This document shows positions 1-9,409 of a DNA stretch of 64,000 bases, piece by piece; the first letter of the stretch is position 1, and each line of letters starts with the position of its first letter. The translations under genes and the position numbers were made by a program. The stretch lies in NCBI GenBank assembly GCA_021325555.1, contig JAJPGY010000016.1, positions 1 through 64,000 of the forward strand, written 5' to 3'. The stretch comes from Pseudomonadota bacterium. GTDB taxonomy: Bacteria > Cyanobacteriota > Vampirovibrionia > Obscuribacterales > Obscuribacteraceae. The notes under the pieces are model-generated. The model did not search any database, was not told where the DNA came from, and saw nothing but the letters and a program-made list of their open reading frames with translations.

Positions 1-614
1 CCGCCGTAGCCGCCGTAGCCGTAGCCGCCGTAATTCCAGTTCTGGTTGCCCAGGCTCCAGCGGGTGAGCAGCTCCTGCTCGGACCAGAGCTTGTTGCTGT
101 ATTTCTTGTAGTCGTCCCTGGCGGCCTGCTCGTCGGCGGAGACGTCGATGCGATCCGCCGCCTCGGCCTTTTGCACATCGGCGACCTTGTCCTGGTACCG
201 GCGAAGCATTTGCGCCTCCCTCCTCTCGGCGGCCTCTTCCCGCATCAACCAGTGCATGAGGACAAAGTAGCGGCTCCTGGGATCGGCAAGCATCTTTTTC
301 AGGGTAGGCGCGGTGAAGCGTCGCTGAAGCTGGTTGATTTCCGCCTCTACCTTCGGCTTGGCAGCCCGATCCTTTGCCATCTCCGCATCCGTCTCCTGCT
401 TGTAAATCCCTTCCTCATTCTCCCAGCGCTGGGCGCGCTGCATGTCCAGCTTCAACATGTTCACGTCCGTGCTGGTCACGTTGCCGTCCACCGCTGCCGG
501 ACTGGCGGGCTGCCCGGTAGTCAGCCCATCGTAAACAGAGACCTGCGCCCCGGCGGGAAGCCCGAGCAGCGCCACAGCCGCCGCAAACCGCAATAGCCCC
601 GACCGTCCATGCAT
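1..614 (-). CDS. Secreted helical protein with Gly/Tyr-rich tail, truncated by window edge
   Basis: The minus strand reads open from an ATG at 614 to the window edge, giving 204 residues without a stop. The N-terminus has a signal-peptide pattern (a basic start, then LLRFAAAVALLGLPAGAQ). A charged, probably alpha-helical middle follows, rich in Glu, Lys, Arg and Gln. The visible end is a Gly/Tyr repeat (YGGYGYGGYGG) encoded by a repeated 9-base pattern at positions 1-33. I recognise no family. The tail resembles low-complexity surface or adhesive proteins, but that is only compositional similarity. The gene lies 117 bp downstream of sdhB on the same strand. Its 3-prime end is outside the window, so length and C-terminal domain are unknown. 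Confidence 0.6.
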   Translation of the reverse strand, partial: MHGRSGLLRFAAAVALLGLPAGAQVSVYDGLTTGQPASPAAVDGNVTSTDVNMLKLDMQRAQRWENEEGIYKQETDAEMAKDRAAKPKVEAEINQLQRRFTAPTLKKMLADPRSRYFVLMHWLMREEAAERREAQMLRRYQDKVADVQKAEAADRIDVSADEQAARDDYKKYSNKLWSEQELLTRWSLGNQNWNYGGYGYGGYG

Positions 615-731
615 GAACACCGTCACCACCTCCGCCGGAACAAGACAGCCGACCCGAACGCTATATACCCTCCGGCCGGCAACCCCAACCGGCAGGCGGG
701 CAAACCCGAAAAGTTTAAGCCGGACAGCCCA

Positions 732-1469
732 TCAGGACTTACCGAAGATCTTCTTGAAGAACATGAGCACCGGATCGTAAAACTCATCGACCACGCGCTC
801 CTTCAAAGGAATGATCGCGTTGTCGGTTATGTGAATCTCCTCCGGGCAGACCTCGGTGCAGCACTTGGTAATGTTGCAGAAGCCCAACCCAGCGTGATCC
901 TTGAGGAACTCTGCCCGGTTGAGCGCATCGAGCGGGTGCATCTCCAGCCCGGCCATGCGCACGAAGAAGCGGGGGCCGGCGAAAACATCCTTGCGATCGT
1001 GATCCCGCAGCACGTGGCAGACGTCCTGGCAGAGGAAGCACTCGATGCACTTGCGGAACTCCTGGACGCGCTCGATGTCCTCTTGCATGAAGGTCCAGTC
1101 GGCATCCGGCTTCGGGGTAAACGGCGGGATCTTCTTGTTCACCTCGTAGTTCCACGAGACGTCCGTGACCAGATCCTTGACGAGCGGGAACGTCTTCAGC
1201 GGCTCGACCGTGATCTCCTGCCCTTCCGGGAAGCGATCCATGCGGGTCTTGCACATCAAGCTCGGATACCCGTTCACCTCGGCGCTGCAGGAGCCGCATT
1301 TGGCCGCCTTGCAGTTCCAGCGGACGGACAGCTCCGGATCGAGAAAGCCCTGTATGTAGTGAATGGCATCCAGCACCACCATCCCTTCCTCGACCGGGAC
1401 CTTGTAGGTCTTGAACTCTCCCGCCTCCCGGCTTATGCCGCGGAAGACCTTCATGATTGCTTCAGGCAT
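732..1469 (-). CDS. sdhB: Succinate dehydrogenase / fumarate reductase iron-sulfur subunit
   Basis: SdhB carries electrons from the flavoprotein to the membrane quinone site through three Fe-S clusters. The 245-residue protein has the N-terminal [2Fe-2S] ligands C53, C58, C61 and C73 (CKAAKCGSC ... MCK). The C-terminal ferredoxin-like half contains CIECFLCQDVC and CNITKCCTEVCPE, which supply the [4Fe-4S] and [3Fe-4S] clusters. The length is normal for the family. The start codon overlaps the end of sdhA by 8 bases, so the two are probably translationally coupled; an internal ATG five codons later (MKVFRG) is an alternative start. It is the last gene of an sdhC-sdhA-sdhB operon. Confidence 0.96.
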   Translation of the reverse strand: MPEAIMKVFRGISREAGEFKTYKVPVEEGMVVLDAIHYIQGFLDPELSVRWNCKAAKCGSCSAEVNGYPSLMCKTRMDRFPEGQEITVEPLKTFPLVKDLVTDVSWNYEVNKKIPPFTPKPDADWTFMQEDIERVQEFRKCIECFLCQDVCHVLRDHDRKDVFAGPRFFVRMAGLEMHPLDALNRAEFLKDHAGLGFCNITKCCTEVCPEEIHITDNAIIPLKERVVDEFYDPVLMFFKKIFGKS

Positions 1470-3285
1470 TTCTGGTTGCTTCCTTTTTCACAAAAAGCTG
1501 CTTCAACTCTTCCGGCATCTCCGGCAGCGGGGTTTGCTTTAGTTTTACCTCGCCGCCCTCCAGGTAGATGGAGGTGTTGACCTTGCCCAGATGCGGGTCG
1601 GTATCCGGATAGTCGAGCCTGCTGTGGGCGCCGCGGCTCTCCTTGCGGGAAAGAGCGCTCTGGGCGATCGCCTGCGCTGCCAGCATCATGTTGGTCAGAT
1701 CGTGGCACATGTGCCAGCCCGGATTGTAGGTTTTGGACCCGGTGATGGCCGCGTGCCTGACCTCGTCTGTCAGCTCCTCCAGCCTGGCGATCCCGGTTTT
1801 GAGATCTTTTTCTTCGCGGAAGATCCCCACGTATGTGGACATGATCTCGTGGAGCTTGCGTTGCAGCTCGTAAGGGTTCTTCCCGTCGGTGCGCTTGAAG
1901 GGCGCCTCCATTTCCTCGACGGCCGCCTTTATCTCGTCGTCGGAACATTGCGGCCTGGCATTGAGCGCCTTCACGTAGTTGGCCGCACCGAGCCCCGCGC
2001 GCCGGCCGAAGACGATCAGATCCGACAGGCTGTTGCCGCCGAGCCGGTTGGCCCCGTGCATGCCGCCTGTCACCTCGCCGGCGCCGAAGAGCCCGGGGAC
2101 GCGGCTTTCCCCCGTGTCGGCATCCACGCGCACGCCGCCCATGATGTAGTGCATGGTCGGGCCGACCTCCATCGGCTGCCTGGTGATGTCCACATCGGCC
2201 AGCTCTTTGAACTGGTGGTACATGCTGGGCAGCTTCCTTTTGACGCGCTCGGCATCCTGGTAGCTGATGTCCAGGAAGACGCCGCCGTGCGGTGTGCCGC
2301 GTCCGGCCTTCACCTCCAGGTAGATCGAGCGGGCCACGTTGTCCCTGGTGGACAGCTCCGGCGGGCGGCGCGCATCGGTCTTCTGACCTGCGATCGCCGC
2401 GTCTACCCAGCGCTTGGCCTCGTCTTCGGTCTCCGCGTAGTCCTTCCTGGTCGCCTCGGGAAGATACTTGAACATGAAGCGCTCGCCGGCGCTGTTGCGC
2501 AGGATGCCGCCTTCACCGCGCACCCCCTCGGTGACCAGAAGCCCGCGCACGCCCGGCGGCCAGACCATGCCCGTGGGGTGGAACTGCACGAACTCCATGT
2601 CGATCAGATCGGCGCCCGCTCGCAGGGCCAGCGCGTGCCCGTCGGCCGTGTACTCCCAGGAGTTGGAGGTGACCGGAAACATCCTGCCCACGCCGCCGGT
2701 GGCCAGGACCACGGCCTTTGCCTTGAAGACCACATAGCGGCCATCTTCGCGGAAATAGCCAAATGCTCCGGCGATTCTCTGCCCGTCCTTGAGCAGGCGG
2801 GTCACCGCGCATTCCATGTAGACGTCTATGCCTTGATGGACGCCGCGATCCTGCAGGGTGCGGATCATCTCCAGCCCGGTGCGATCGCCGACGTGGCAGA
2901 GGCGCTTCCAGGTGTGACCGCCGAAGGCCCGCTGGAGGATCTTTCCCTCGCGCGTGCGATCGAAGACCGCGCCCCATTGCTCCAGCTCGCGCACGCGATC
3001 TGGCGCCTCCTGGGCGTGCAGCTGGGCCATGCGCCAGTTGTTGAGCATCTTGCCGCCGTTCATCGTGTCGCGGAAGTGAGTCTGCCAGCCGTCTTCCGCA
3101 TCAACGTTGGCCAGAGCCGCCGCGATGCCGCCCTCGGCCATGACCGTGTGCGCCTTGCCCAGGAGAGACTTGCAAACAAGCCCCACCGACACGCCGGAAG
3201 CCGACGCCTCGATGGCAGCCCTCAGCCCAGCGCCACCGGCGCCGACGACCAGGACATCATGTTCGTGCACTTCGTAGTCTGCCAT
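1462..3285 (-). CDS. sdhA: Succinate dehydrogenase flavoprotein subunit
   Basis: This is the catalytic subunit of complex II, oxidising succinate to fumarate in the TCA cycle on the cytoplasmic face of the membrane. The 607-residue protein begins with a dinucleotide-binding motif VLVVGAGGAGLRAA. His46 in KAHTVMAEGG sits where FAD is covalently attached. Later motifs include FVQFHPTG, the catalytic-region HYIMGG and the C-terminal GANRLGGNSL. It starts 1 bp after the sdhC stop and overlaps sdhB at its end. Fumarate reductase activity cannot be excluded from sequence, but the nearby aconitase and acyl-CoA dehydrogenase genes fit oxidative metabolism. Confidence 0.97.
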   Translation of the reverse strand: MADYEVHEHDVLVVGAGGAGLRAAIEASASGVSVGLVCKSLLGKAHTVMAEGGIAAALANVDAEDGWQTHFRDTMNGGKMLNNWRMAQLHAQEAPDRVRELEQWGAVFDRTREGKILQRAFGGHTWKRLCHVGDRTGLEMIRTLQDRGVHQGIDVYMECAVTRLLKDGQRIAGAFGYFREDGRYVVFKAKAVVLATGGVGRMFPVTSNSWEYTADGHALALRAGADLIDMEFVQFHPTGMVWPPGVRGLLVTEGVRGEGGILRNSAGERFMFKYLPEATRKDYAETEDEAKRWVDAAIAGQKTDARRPPELSTRDNVARSIYLEVKAGRGTPHGGVFLDISYQDAERVKRKLPSMYHQFKELADVDITRQPMEVGPTMHYIMGGVRVDADTGESRVPGLFGAGEVTGGMHGANRLGGNSLSDLIVFGRRAGLGAANYVKALNARPQCSDDEIKAAVEEMEAPFKRTDGKNPYELQRKLHEIMSTYVGIFREEKDLKTGIARLEELTDEVRHAAITGSKTYNPGWHMCHDLTNMMLAAQAIAQSALSRKESRGAHSRLDYPDTDPHLGKVNTSIYLEGGEVKLKQTPLPEMPEELKQLFVKKEATRNA

Positions 3286-3286
3286 T

Positions 3287-4042
3287 TCAGAAAAGCCTTA
3301 TATCGGTGATTACGTGACCCGCCAGCAAGCGCACATAAAGATCCGCGAAGCCGACGCTGAACAGGGATACCCACGCCCAGAGCATATGGTGCTCGTTCAA
3401 TTTCGTGACCACGCTCCAGATCTTGAATCGCGTCTTCGTCCTCGCCGAGCAGGAGAAGCAATCCAGCTTGCCGCCCACCAGGTGGCGATAAGCGTGACAG
3501 CCGAAGGTGTAGAAGGACAGGAATACGACGTTGGCAAGAAAGATAAGCGATCCGACGCCGACCCCGAATTGCCCGTGGAAATCGAAGGCGCGAATCGCGT
3601 CGTACCACAAAAAGGCCAGCACCGCCACCGCCAGGTAGAAAAAGTACCGGTGCAGGTTCTGCAGGACAAACGGAAAGGTGGTTTCGCCGCAGTACTTGTC
3701 GCCCCCCAGGTGGCCGACGGCGCAGGCGGGCGGGTCCAGGAAGTAGGCGCGGTAATAGGCCTTGCGGTAGTAGTAGCAGGTGGCGCGGAAGCCCGCCGGC
3801 ACCCAGAGCACCAGGATAGCCGGCGACCAGTGCCACCAGTCGAGCAGGATCCGCGGCGAATAGAACGGCGAGAGATAGGGGCCCCACTCGAAGTACTGGG
3901 GCTCGAACAGTCCCCGCCAGGTGGCGTAGACAATAAAGATTGTGAAGCCGGTGGCGACGAGCGCGGGCTCCACCCACCAGTTGTCATTACGCGCTGTCGC
4001 TCCCAACTTTTCAGGCGCCACCGCAATTTCAACTTTATTCAT
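3287..4042 (-). CDS. sdhC: Succinate dehydrogenase cytochrome b membrane anchor, single-subunit type
   Basis: This 251-residue multi-spanning membrane protein sits directly upstream of sdhA. Hydrophobic spans are seen around residues 27-45, 70-88, 130-150, 163-185 and 220-240. Candidate haem ligands are histidines in or near these spans (LQNLHRYFFY, FGCHAYRHL, NEHHMLWAW). There is no separate sdhD, so this is the one-anchor type of complex II in which one polypeptide carries haem and the quinone site. The segments GPYLSPFYSP and CYYYRKAYYRAYF look like the anchor family found in several non-proteobacterial phyla. The number of haems cannot be read with confidence. Confidence 0.85.
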   Translation of the reverse strand: MNKVEIAVAPEKLGATARNDNWWVEPALVATGFTIFIVYATWRGLFEPQYFEWGPYLSPFYSPRILLDWWHWSPAILVLWVPAGFRATCYYYRKAYYRAYFLDPPACAVGHLGGDKYCGETTFPFVLQNLHRYFFYLAVAVLAFLWYDAIRAFDFHGQFGVGVGSLIFLANVVFLSFYTFGCHAYRHLVGGKLDCFSCSARTKTRFKIWSVVTKLNEHHMLWAWVSLFSVGFADLYVRLLAGHVITDIRLF

Positions 4043-4165
4043 TGTTTGGAATCCTTACCAAGTTGCCGGCTCCGGCGACAGAATGACGCCGTGCAGCATG
4101 CACCTGACAACACCCGCCAATTGCGAGCCGGCCAGGCTCAGAAGGCTGCAGAATAGCCGTGCCCA

Positions 4166-4196
4166 ATTATAGCGAATGGGAGACGGGAAGAATCAA
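4166..4196 (-). promoter_or_regulatory. Candidate sigma-70 promoter for sdhCAB
   Basis: On the minus strand a TATAAT sits at 4171-4166, preceded 19 bp upstream by TTGATT (4196-4191). Transcription would start near 4158, giving a leader of roughly 115 bases before sdhC. The -10 overlaps the stop codon of the upstream hydrolase gene. The spacing is slightly long, so this is a candidate only. Confidence 0.35.
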
Positions 4197-5984
4197 TCTC
4201 GATCGATGACCATCGTCGTGCATGACAACTTGATGTGCGATTTTACTCTCCGTTTCGTTCCAGTTTTCGCCGCCGGTGTTGAGGTTGCGATCGAAGGCCG
4301 GGAAGCTGGAGCTGGAAACATTTACCCGTACGCGATTGCCTGACTTGAAAACATGAGCCAGGGAGCCCAGCTCGACCGAGACGGTGTACGCCTTGCCCGG
4401 CTCGAGCACGCCGCAGGAGGACCGCGGGCGCAGGTAGCGCGAGCAGCGCACGATGCCGTCCTCAAGCGACATCGAGCGCCCGTCCGGCAGCACCTCCGTG
4501 AGCCAGGCCGAGAAATCCGTGTCCCGGACATCGGTCTTGAACGTAAGCTCGAGCCTGGGATTGCCCGCCACGGTCAGATCCTCGCTCAGCACGTCGCTGG
4601 TATAAACCAGAACATCTTTGCGCTTCTCGATCGCCTGAATGTCCTTGACGGCGCTTCCGGTGAGGATGTGTCGCGAAACCAGAGAGGGCACCGGGCTCTG
4701 TGGATCGTATGTATATGTGTCTTCGCGCTCGGACTTCGGGGTCTCGCGGCTGAGCCGTCCGTCGCCGCCGGAAGTATTGGCTCGTCCGGAGCTGTGCAGG
4801 TACCAGGATTCCTCGACCGAAAAGGCGGGCGGCCAGTCCGCCCCGTCTTTCCATTCGTTGATGCCGGTCACGAAATAACGCAGAGGCGACCTCTGCCAGG
4901 ATGCGGGCTCTTTGCCCTTGAGCCATCTGTCGAACCAGGCGTGGGCCAGGGACCACACATCGACGGCTGCCGTCCTGCCGTAGTCGATGTCACCATATAC
5001 GGTGCCCTGTCCGGTGATCGCGCCGAAATGATCCCATGGTCCGACCAGGGCCTGCACCCGGCTCGTTTCTCCGGAGCCCGATTGCAACGCCCGGCGCTCA
5101 CCGCTGTACGTGTCCAGCACCCCCCTGACGAGCGGGTCGTTCCAGCCTCCGACCAGGAAGCAGGGGACGTCAACCTGGCCGTAACGGCCGTCCATGCTGT
5201 AATGGCTCCTCCAGTAAGGTCCGTACGCGGGATGCTTCATGAAATCGCGCAGGACCGGCAGGCTGCGCCCGAGCTCCCGGTCGATCGTCAGTTCGGGCAG
5301 ATGCTTCATCGACTCGTTCCAGTCGTTGAATCGCCAGTCCTGGACGGTCCGCCTGTCGACAAGCGAGAACCACCAGCAGTTCGTCTGCAGGCAAAAAGCG
5401 CCGCCTGGATAAGTGATGTCCCGGTAGAGATCGGCGGGCGCCACCAGGGCAAAGATGGCCTTCAAATTCGGATGCCGCGACACCGCCAGCTGCCAGGCCG
5501 CCATGCCGGAATAAGATGCGCCGATCATGGCTACCTTCCCGTTGCTCCACGGCTGCCTGACAATCCACTCGACCGCGTCATACCCGTCCTTCCACTCCTG
5601 CTTGAACGGACTGAAGCGGCCTTGCGAATCGTAGCGGCCGCGGCAGTGATTGACGACGACCGCGTATCCGTCCTCAGCCATCATCCTGGCGAACTCGATC
5701 TCGTTCTTGAAGCGCGGATCGTAGGGGATGCGGGAGATGATCGTGGGATAGCGGCCCTCCTGCCCGGGAAGATACACATCCGCCGCCAGCCGCACCCCGT
5801 CCCGCATGCGCACGTTTGAAAAGTAGAGGGCCCTTATCTCCGCCGCCGGAGCGATTTGCGGGATCCAGGCGCACAGCGCCGCCAGCATCACCGCCGCTAA
5901 CGATCTTGCCGGCCCCGCGGTGCAGCTCGAGCATGGAAGCCCCGCCGCTGCGCGCAAGCCACGAGTACGCGGTCGCACCGTCAT
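4167..5984 (-). CDS. CocE/NonD family (S15-like) secreted hydrolase
   Basis: This family hydrolyses esters or acyl/aminoacyl bonds with a Ser-Asp-His triad. Examples are cocaine esterase, cephalosporin acylase and X-Pro dipeptidyl peptidase. The 605-residue protein has an N-terminal hydrophobic export signal (about residues 27-48, ending APAAE). The typical first strand is YLPGQEGRYPTIISRIPYDP. The nucleophile motif GASYSG has Ser158, and the C-terminal half is the jelly-roll domain typical of the family. I chose the ATG at 5984, one base after the stop of the TMEM14 gene, which suggests coupling. An in-frame start 33 bases upstream would overlap that gene. The substrate cannot be named. Confidence 0.85.
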   Translation of the reverse strand: MTVRPRTRGLRAAAGLPCSSCTAGPARSLAAVMLAALCAWIPQIAPAAEIRALYFSNVRMRDGVRLAADVYLPGQEGRYPTIISRIPYDPRFKNEIEFARMMAEDGYAVVVNHCRGRYDSQGRFSPFKQEWKDGYDAVEWIVRQPWSNGKVAMIGASYSGMAAWQLAVSRHPNLKAIFALVAPADLYRDITYPGGAFCLQTNCWWFSLVDRRTVQDWRFNDWNESMKHLPELTIDRELGRSLPVLRDFMKHPAYGPYWRSHYSMDGRYGQVDVPCFLVGGWNDPLVRGVLDTYSGERRALQSGSGETSRVQALVGPWDHFGAITGQGTVYGDIDYGRTAAVDVWSLAHAWFDRWLKGKEPASWQRSPLRYFVTGINEWKDGADWPPAFSVEESWYLHSSGRANTSGGDGRLSRETPKSEREDTYTYDPQSPVPSLVSRHILTGSAVKDIQAIEKRKDVLVYTSDVLSEDLTVAGNPRLELTFKTDVRDTDFSAWLTEVLPDGRSMSLEDGIVRCSRYLRPRSSCGVLEPGKAYTVSVELGSLAHVFKSGNRVRVNVSSSSFPAFDRNLNTGGENWNETESKIAHQVVMHDDGHRSRLILPVSHSL

Positions 5985-5985
5985 C

Positions 5986-6309
5986 TCAAACGATCGCGAT
6001 GGCGACTGACACCACAACGGCGGAAACTCCGCTCAGGATCATCATCAGCCCGGCCGGCATAAACTTTGCCGTCTTCTTGAGCCTCCAGGCGAAGACAACA
6101 AGCAGGGCAACGCACACGACATCGCCGGCGATAAGACCGGCCTTCAAATGGGAGCGGGTGAGAAAGTAGCTGAAATTGAGAAGAAAAGCGCTGACCACAC
6201 CCGAGATGAGAGACGGCTTGCTCTTGGCTTTCGTGTATCCGATGAAGCCACCGACCAGAGCCAGAAATCCCAGGATCAATAAAGTTACTTTGGCGATCTC
6301 GATCAACAT
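5986..6309 (-). CDS. TMEM14 family small membrane protein
   Basis: This 107-residue protein consists of about four short hydrophobic helices. The characteristic segment GGFIGYTKAKSKPSLISG closely matches the loop conserved in TMEM14/UPF0136 proteins of bacteria, plastids and mitochondria. The ATG at 6309 (MLIEIAKV) is chosen because the first helix starts there; the frame stays open further upstream but has no family-like sequence. Plant and animal members are linked to fatty-acid or porphyrin export, but no bacterial role is settled. It is followed one base later by the CocE-type hydrolase gene. Confidence 0.8.
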   Translation of the reverse strand: MLIEIAKVTLLILGFLALVGGFIGYTKAKSKPSLISGVVSAFLLNFSYFLTRSHLKAGLIAGDVVCVALLVVFAWRLKKTAKFMPAGLMMILSGVSAVVVSVAIAIV

Positions 6310-6532
6310 CTCTCCATCCGCGAGCCGCGGAGAATTCCCCCGTGCGGCGTATCCGATCTTAGCAGGGCGGCTTACGCAAATCAGCTTACGTATCCTTACG
6401 AAGTCAAGGTTTGCATGCATTCCATTATAGGATTAGCATGAGGGCAGGTTAAAGGTTTTCCATGTTTCATCGGCGGCTGCAAGCCTCTATCGCAGCCGGC
6501 TTCCGCGTCCATTCACCCCGAGAGGTCCCATC

Positions 6533-6811
6533 ATGAAGCGCAACGAACAGAAAGGGCATGTGCACCAGGAACAGGCATCACGTTTCCGCAATCACCAGGT
6601 GATAACCAGACTCGACGAGTCGCTGCCGCTGGAGACAGAAGAGTGGGCGCCGATCGAGCGGCTCCTGGTCAGATTGACCGAGTTTGCCCCCACGGAGATG
6701 CTGGTGGACCTGACAACAGCGATCGCCTCGTTTGCCGACGATCAGGCACGCCGCGCCTATATTCTGGGGCAGGAAGATCTGAGCCTGGAGCTGAAAAAGA
6801 GGGTCGCCTGA
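6533..6811 (+). CDS. Hypothetical 92-residue protein
   Basis: A short charged protein, probably mostly helical and cytoplasmic (no signal or membrane span). A purine-rich GAGAGG lies 9 bases before the ATG and supports the start. The middle (EEWAPIERLLVRLTEFAP) and the end (DDQARRAYILGQEDLSLELKKR) read as amphipathic helices. It precedes the S9 peptidase gene on the same strand with a 60-bp gap and may share its transcript. I recognise no family. Confidence 0.55.
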   Translation: MKRNEQKGHVHQEQASRFRNHQVITRLDESLPLETEEWAPIERLLVRLTEFAPTEMLVDLTTAIASFADDQARRAYILGQEDLSLELKKRVA

Positions 6812-6871
6812 GCGCTTATAATTGCAGGCAGTCCCCCCACACGGCGGCGACGAACCGCCTGCCCGAAGGCG

Positions 6872-8815
6872 ATGGCGAAGACTGTTCGACCATACGGCTC
6901 CTGGAAGTCGCCCATAACCTCCGACCTCATCTCCTCCGCGACCATCGGATTTGCGCAGACGGCCCTCGACGGCCCTGATGCATACTGGATTGAGACGCGC
7001 CCGGCCGAGGGCGGCCGCCACGTGATCGTCAGGCGCGCGGCAGACGGCACGGTTTCCGATGTCACGCCGCAAAACTACAACGCGCGCACACGGGTTCACG
7101 AATACGGCGGCGGCGCTTACGTGGTGTCGGACGGGGAGATCTTCTTCTCCAACTTCTCCGACCAGCACCTTTACAGGCAGAGCGTTTCAGGCAGCCCGTC
7201 TCTTTTCAACGCCGAGACCGGCATGCGCTACGCCGACGGCGTGGTCGACCGCCGGCGGAACAGGTTGATCTGCGTGCGCGAGGATCATGGCGTGCCCGGC
7301 CGTGAGCCGGTCAACACCCTGGTCAGCCTCCCTCTGGCCGGGGACGGCGAAGCGGTGGTCCTTGCTTCGGGATATGACTTCTATTCCAACCCGCGTCTGA
7401 GCCCGGATGCCGGACGGTTGTCCTGGCTGTGCTGGAATCACCCGAACATGCCCTGGGACGGCTGCGAGCTGTGGGTAGGATCCCTGAAAGATGACGGCAC
7501 CATAGACGATATCACCCTGGCGGCCGGCGGCGCGGAAGAATCGGTCTTCCAGCCGGAATGGTCGCCGGACGGCGCACTCGTTTTTATCTCGGACAGGAAC
7601 GGCTGGTGGAACCTCTATCGCTGGAACGCGGGCAGGATCGAGCCGCTGTGCGAAATGGAGGCCGAGTTCGGCCGCCCGCAATGGAATTTCGGATACTCCA
7701 ACTACGCATTTGCCGGGGCAGATCAGTGGATCGTTTCCTACAACAAGGAAGGCGTCTGGAACCTGGCGACGCTCAATCCGCGCGGGCATGCGCTCGCGGA
7801 CATCCAGACCGGCTACACGGACATCATGTGGGTGAAGGCCGATTCCCGCAGGGCGGTATTTCGCGCCGGCTCGCCGTCACGCTTGCAGGAGATCGTTCAA
7901 CTCGACCTGTCGACGATGCGCTGCGAAACGTTGCGCCGGGCGACCGCCTCGGCGATCGATGAAGGCTACGTCTCGCACCCGGAGCCGATCACGTTTGCTA
8001 CCGAAAACGGGCTTTCCGCGCACGGTTTCTTTTACCGGCCGGCGAACAAGGATTACGCGGCGCCGGCCGGCGAGCTGCCGCCGCTCCTGGTCAAAAGCCA
8101 CGGCGGGCCCACCGGCGCCACCACGACCATGCTCAGCCAGGAGATTCAATTCTGGACGAGCCGCGGCATCGCGGTGCTCGACGTCAACTACGGCGGCAGC
8201 ACCGGCTACGGCCGCGCCTACCGGCAGCGCCTGCACGGCGCCTGGGGTGTCGTCGACGTAGACGACTGCGTCAACGGCGCGCTGCATCTTGTCCGGTGCG
8301 GGCAGGTTGACGGCAACCGCTTGATGATAAGCGGCGGCAGCGCTGGCGGTTACACGACGCTGTGCGCGCTCACCTTTCGCGATGCCTTCAAATGCGGGGC
8401 AAGTCATTACGGCATCGGTGACCTGGAGGCGATGGCGCGCGACACGCACAAGTTCGAGTCGCGCTATCTCGACCGGCTGGTGGGGCCGTATCCCGACGCC
8501 AGAGATCTCTACGTGGAGCGGTCGCCCATATTCCACGTCGACCGCCTCTCCTGTCCGGTGATTTTCTTCCAGGGTCTCGAGGACAGGGTGGTTCCGCCCA
8601 ATCAGGCCGGGGCGATGGTGGAGGCGCTCTGCAAAAAAGGCATTCCCGTAGCCTACGTGGCCTTTGCCGGGGAGCAGCACGGCTTTCGGCGGGCAGCGAC
8701 GATCAAGCGCGCGCTCGACGGCGAGCTCTACTTTTACTCCCGCATCCTTGGCTTTGAGCTGGCGGACCCCGTGGAGCCGGTGGAGATCGAGAACTTACCG
8801 GGCGGGATGTGCTAA
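6872..8815 (+). CDS. S9 family prolyl-oligopeptidase-type peptidase
   Basis: A 647-residue serine peptidase of the S9C/dipeptidyl aminopeptidase type. The N-terminal ~380 residues form a beta-propeller with repeated WD/PD-like blades (SPDAGRLSWLCW, SPDGALVFISDR). The C-terminal alpha/beta-hydrolase domain carries the triad Ser490 in GGSAGG, Asp571 in GLEDRVVPP and His603 in EQHGF. The oxyanion-side motif SHGGPTGATT and the GGSTGYGRAYR segment are typical. There is no signal peptide, so it should act on short peptides in the cytoplasm. It starts a plus-strand run with the GNAT and alpha/beta-hydrolase genes. A second S9 protein, with a probable export signal, is encoded near 56 kb. Confidence 0.92.
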   Translation: MAKTVRPYGSWKSPITSDLISSATIGFAQTALDGPDAYWIETRPAEGGRHVIVRRAADGTVSDVTPQNYNARTRVHEYGGGAYVVSDGEIFFSNFSDQHLYRQSVSGSPSLFNAETGMRYADGVVDRRRNRLICVREDHGVPGREPVNTLVSLPLAGDGEAVVLASGYDFYSNPRLSPDAGRLSWLCWNHPNMPWDGCELWVGSLKDDGTIDDITLAAGGAEESVFQPEWSPDGALVFISDRNGWWNLYRWNAGRIEPLCEMEAEFGRPQWNFGYSNYAFAGADQWIVSYNKEGVWNLATLNPRGHALADIQTGYTDIMWVKADSRRAVFRAGSPSRLQEIVQLDLSTMRCETLRRATASAIDEGYVSHPEPITFATENGLSAHGFFYRPANKDYAAPAGELPPLLVKSHGGPTGATTTMLSQEIQFWTSRGIAVLDVNYGGSTGYGRAYRQRLHGAWGVVDVDDCVNGALHLVRCGQVDGNRLMISGGSAGGYTTLCALTFRDAFKCGASHYGIGDLEAMARDTHKFESRYLDRLVGPYPDARDLYVERSPIFHVDRLSCPVIFFQGLEDRVVPPNQAGAMVEALCKKGIPVAYVAFAGEQHGFRRAATIKRALDGELYFYSRILGFELADPVEPVEIENLPGGMC

Positions 8816-8868
8816 CATCTGGCCTTTATCGAGGGTTTACCGGCGCCCCATCAGGCGCAGGGGGTCGC

Positions 8869-9393
8869 ATGGTACAGGGGATGAGCCAGGCAAAGACGGC
8901 TAAGGTGACCGTGCGGGAAGCTTGCGAAGCCGACCTCGGCGCCATACTGGATATTTACAATCACTACGTCCTCAACACCTGCGTTACCTTCGATATTGCC
9001 GCCCAGAGCGCATCCGAGCGCGCCAGATGGTACGCCGAGCACAAGGAGCAGCGGCTGCCGGTTTACGTCGCCGAGGTGGGCGGCCAGATAGCCGGCTGGG
9101 GAAGCCTGTCCTACTACCACACGCGCTGCGCCTACAAACAGACGCTCGAGCCTTCGATCTACGTCGCCCCGTCCTACCTGGGATACGGGGTCGGGCGGGC
9201 GTTGGGAGAGCAGATCATGGAGGCGGCCAGACAGCGTGGCTGCCACGCCCTGGTCTGTCTCATCTGGAGCGAGAACAAAGCCAGCCTCAGCCTCGTCTCC
9301 CACTTCGGCTACCAGGTGGTGGGCACGCTCCGTGAAGTGGGGCGCAAGGACGACCGGTGGCTCGATGTCACGATCGCCCAGAAGATCCTTTAA
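8869..9393 (+). CDS. GNAT N-acetyltransferase, phosphinothricin-acetyltransferase-like
   Basis: A single-domain acetyl-CoA-dependent N-acetyltransferase of 174 residues. The pattern VREACEADLGAILDIYNHYV ... TFD ... GWGSLSYYHTRCAYKQTLEPSIYV ... GYGVGRALGEQIMEAA is that of the phosphinothricin/methionine-sulfoximine acetyltransferase (MnaT/YncA) group. The acetyl-CoA loop is YLGYGVGRAL. I prefer the ATG at 8869, with AGGGGG upstream; 8881 is an alternative and an in-frame start at 8809 would lack a ribosome-binding site. The natural substrate is probably an amino-acid analogue; herbicide resistance should not be assumed. Confidence 0.88.
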   Translation: MVQGMSQAKTAKVTVREACEADLGAILDIYNHYVLNTCVTFDIAAQSASERARWYAEHKEQRLPVYVAEVGGQIAGWGSLSYYHTRCAYKQTLEPSIYVAPSYLGYGVGRALGEQIMEAARQRGCHALVCLIWSENKASLSLVSHFGYQVVGTLREVGRKDDRWLDVTIAQKIL

Positions 9394-9409
9394 AGGCCGG
9401 GTGCTCCAG

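Noticed and set aside
1591..3309. 572-codon open frame opposite sdhA
   Set aside because: Antisense to a complete, motif-rich sdhA. Long mirror frames are common in GC-rich DNA and this one has no family sequence.
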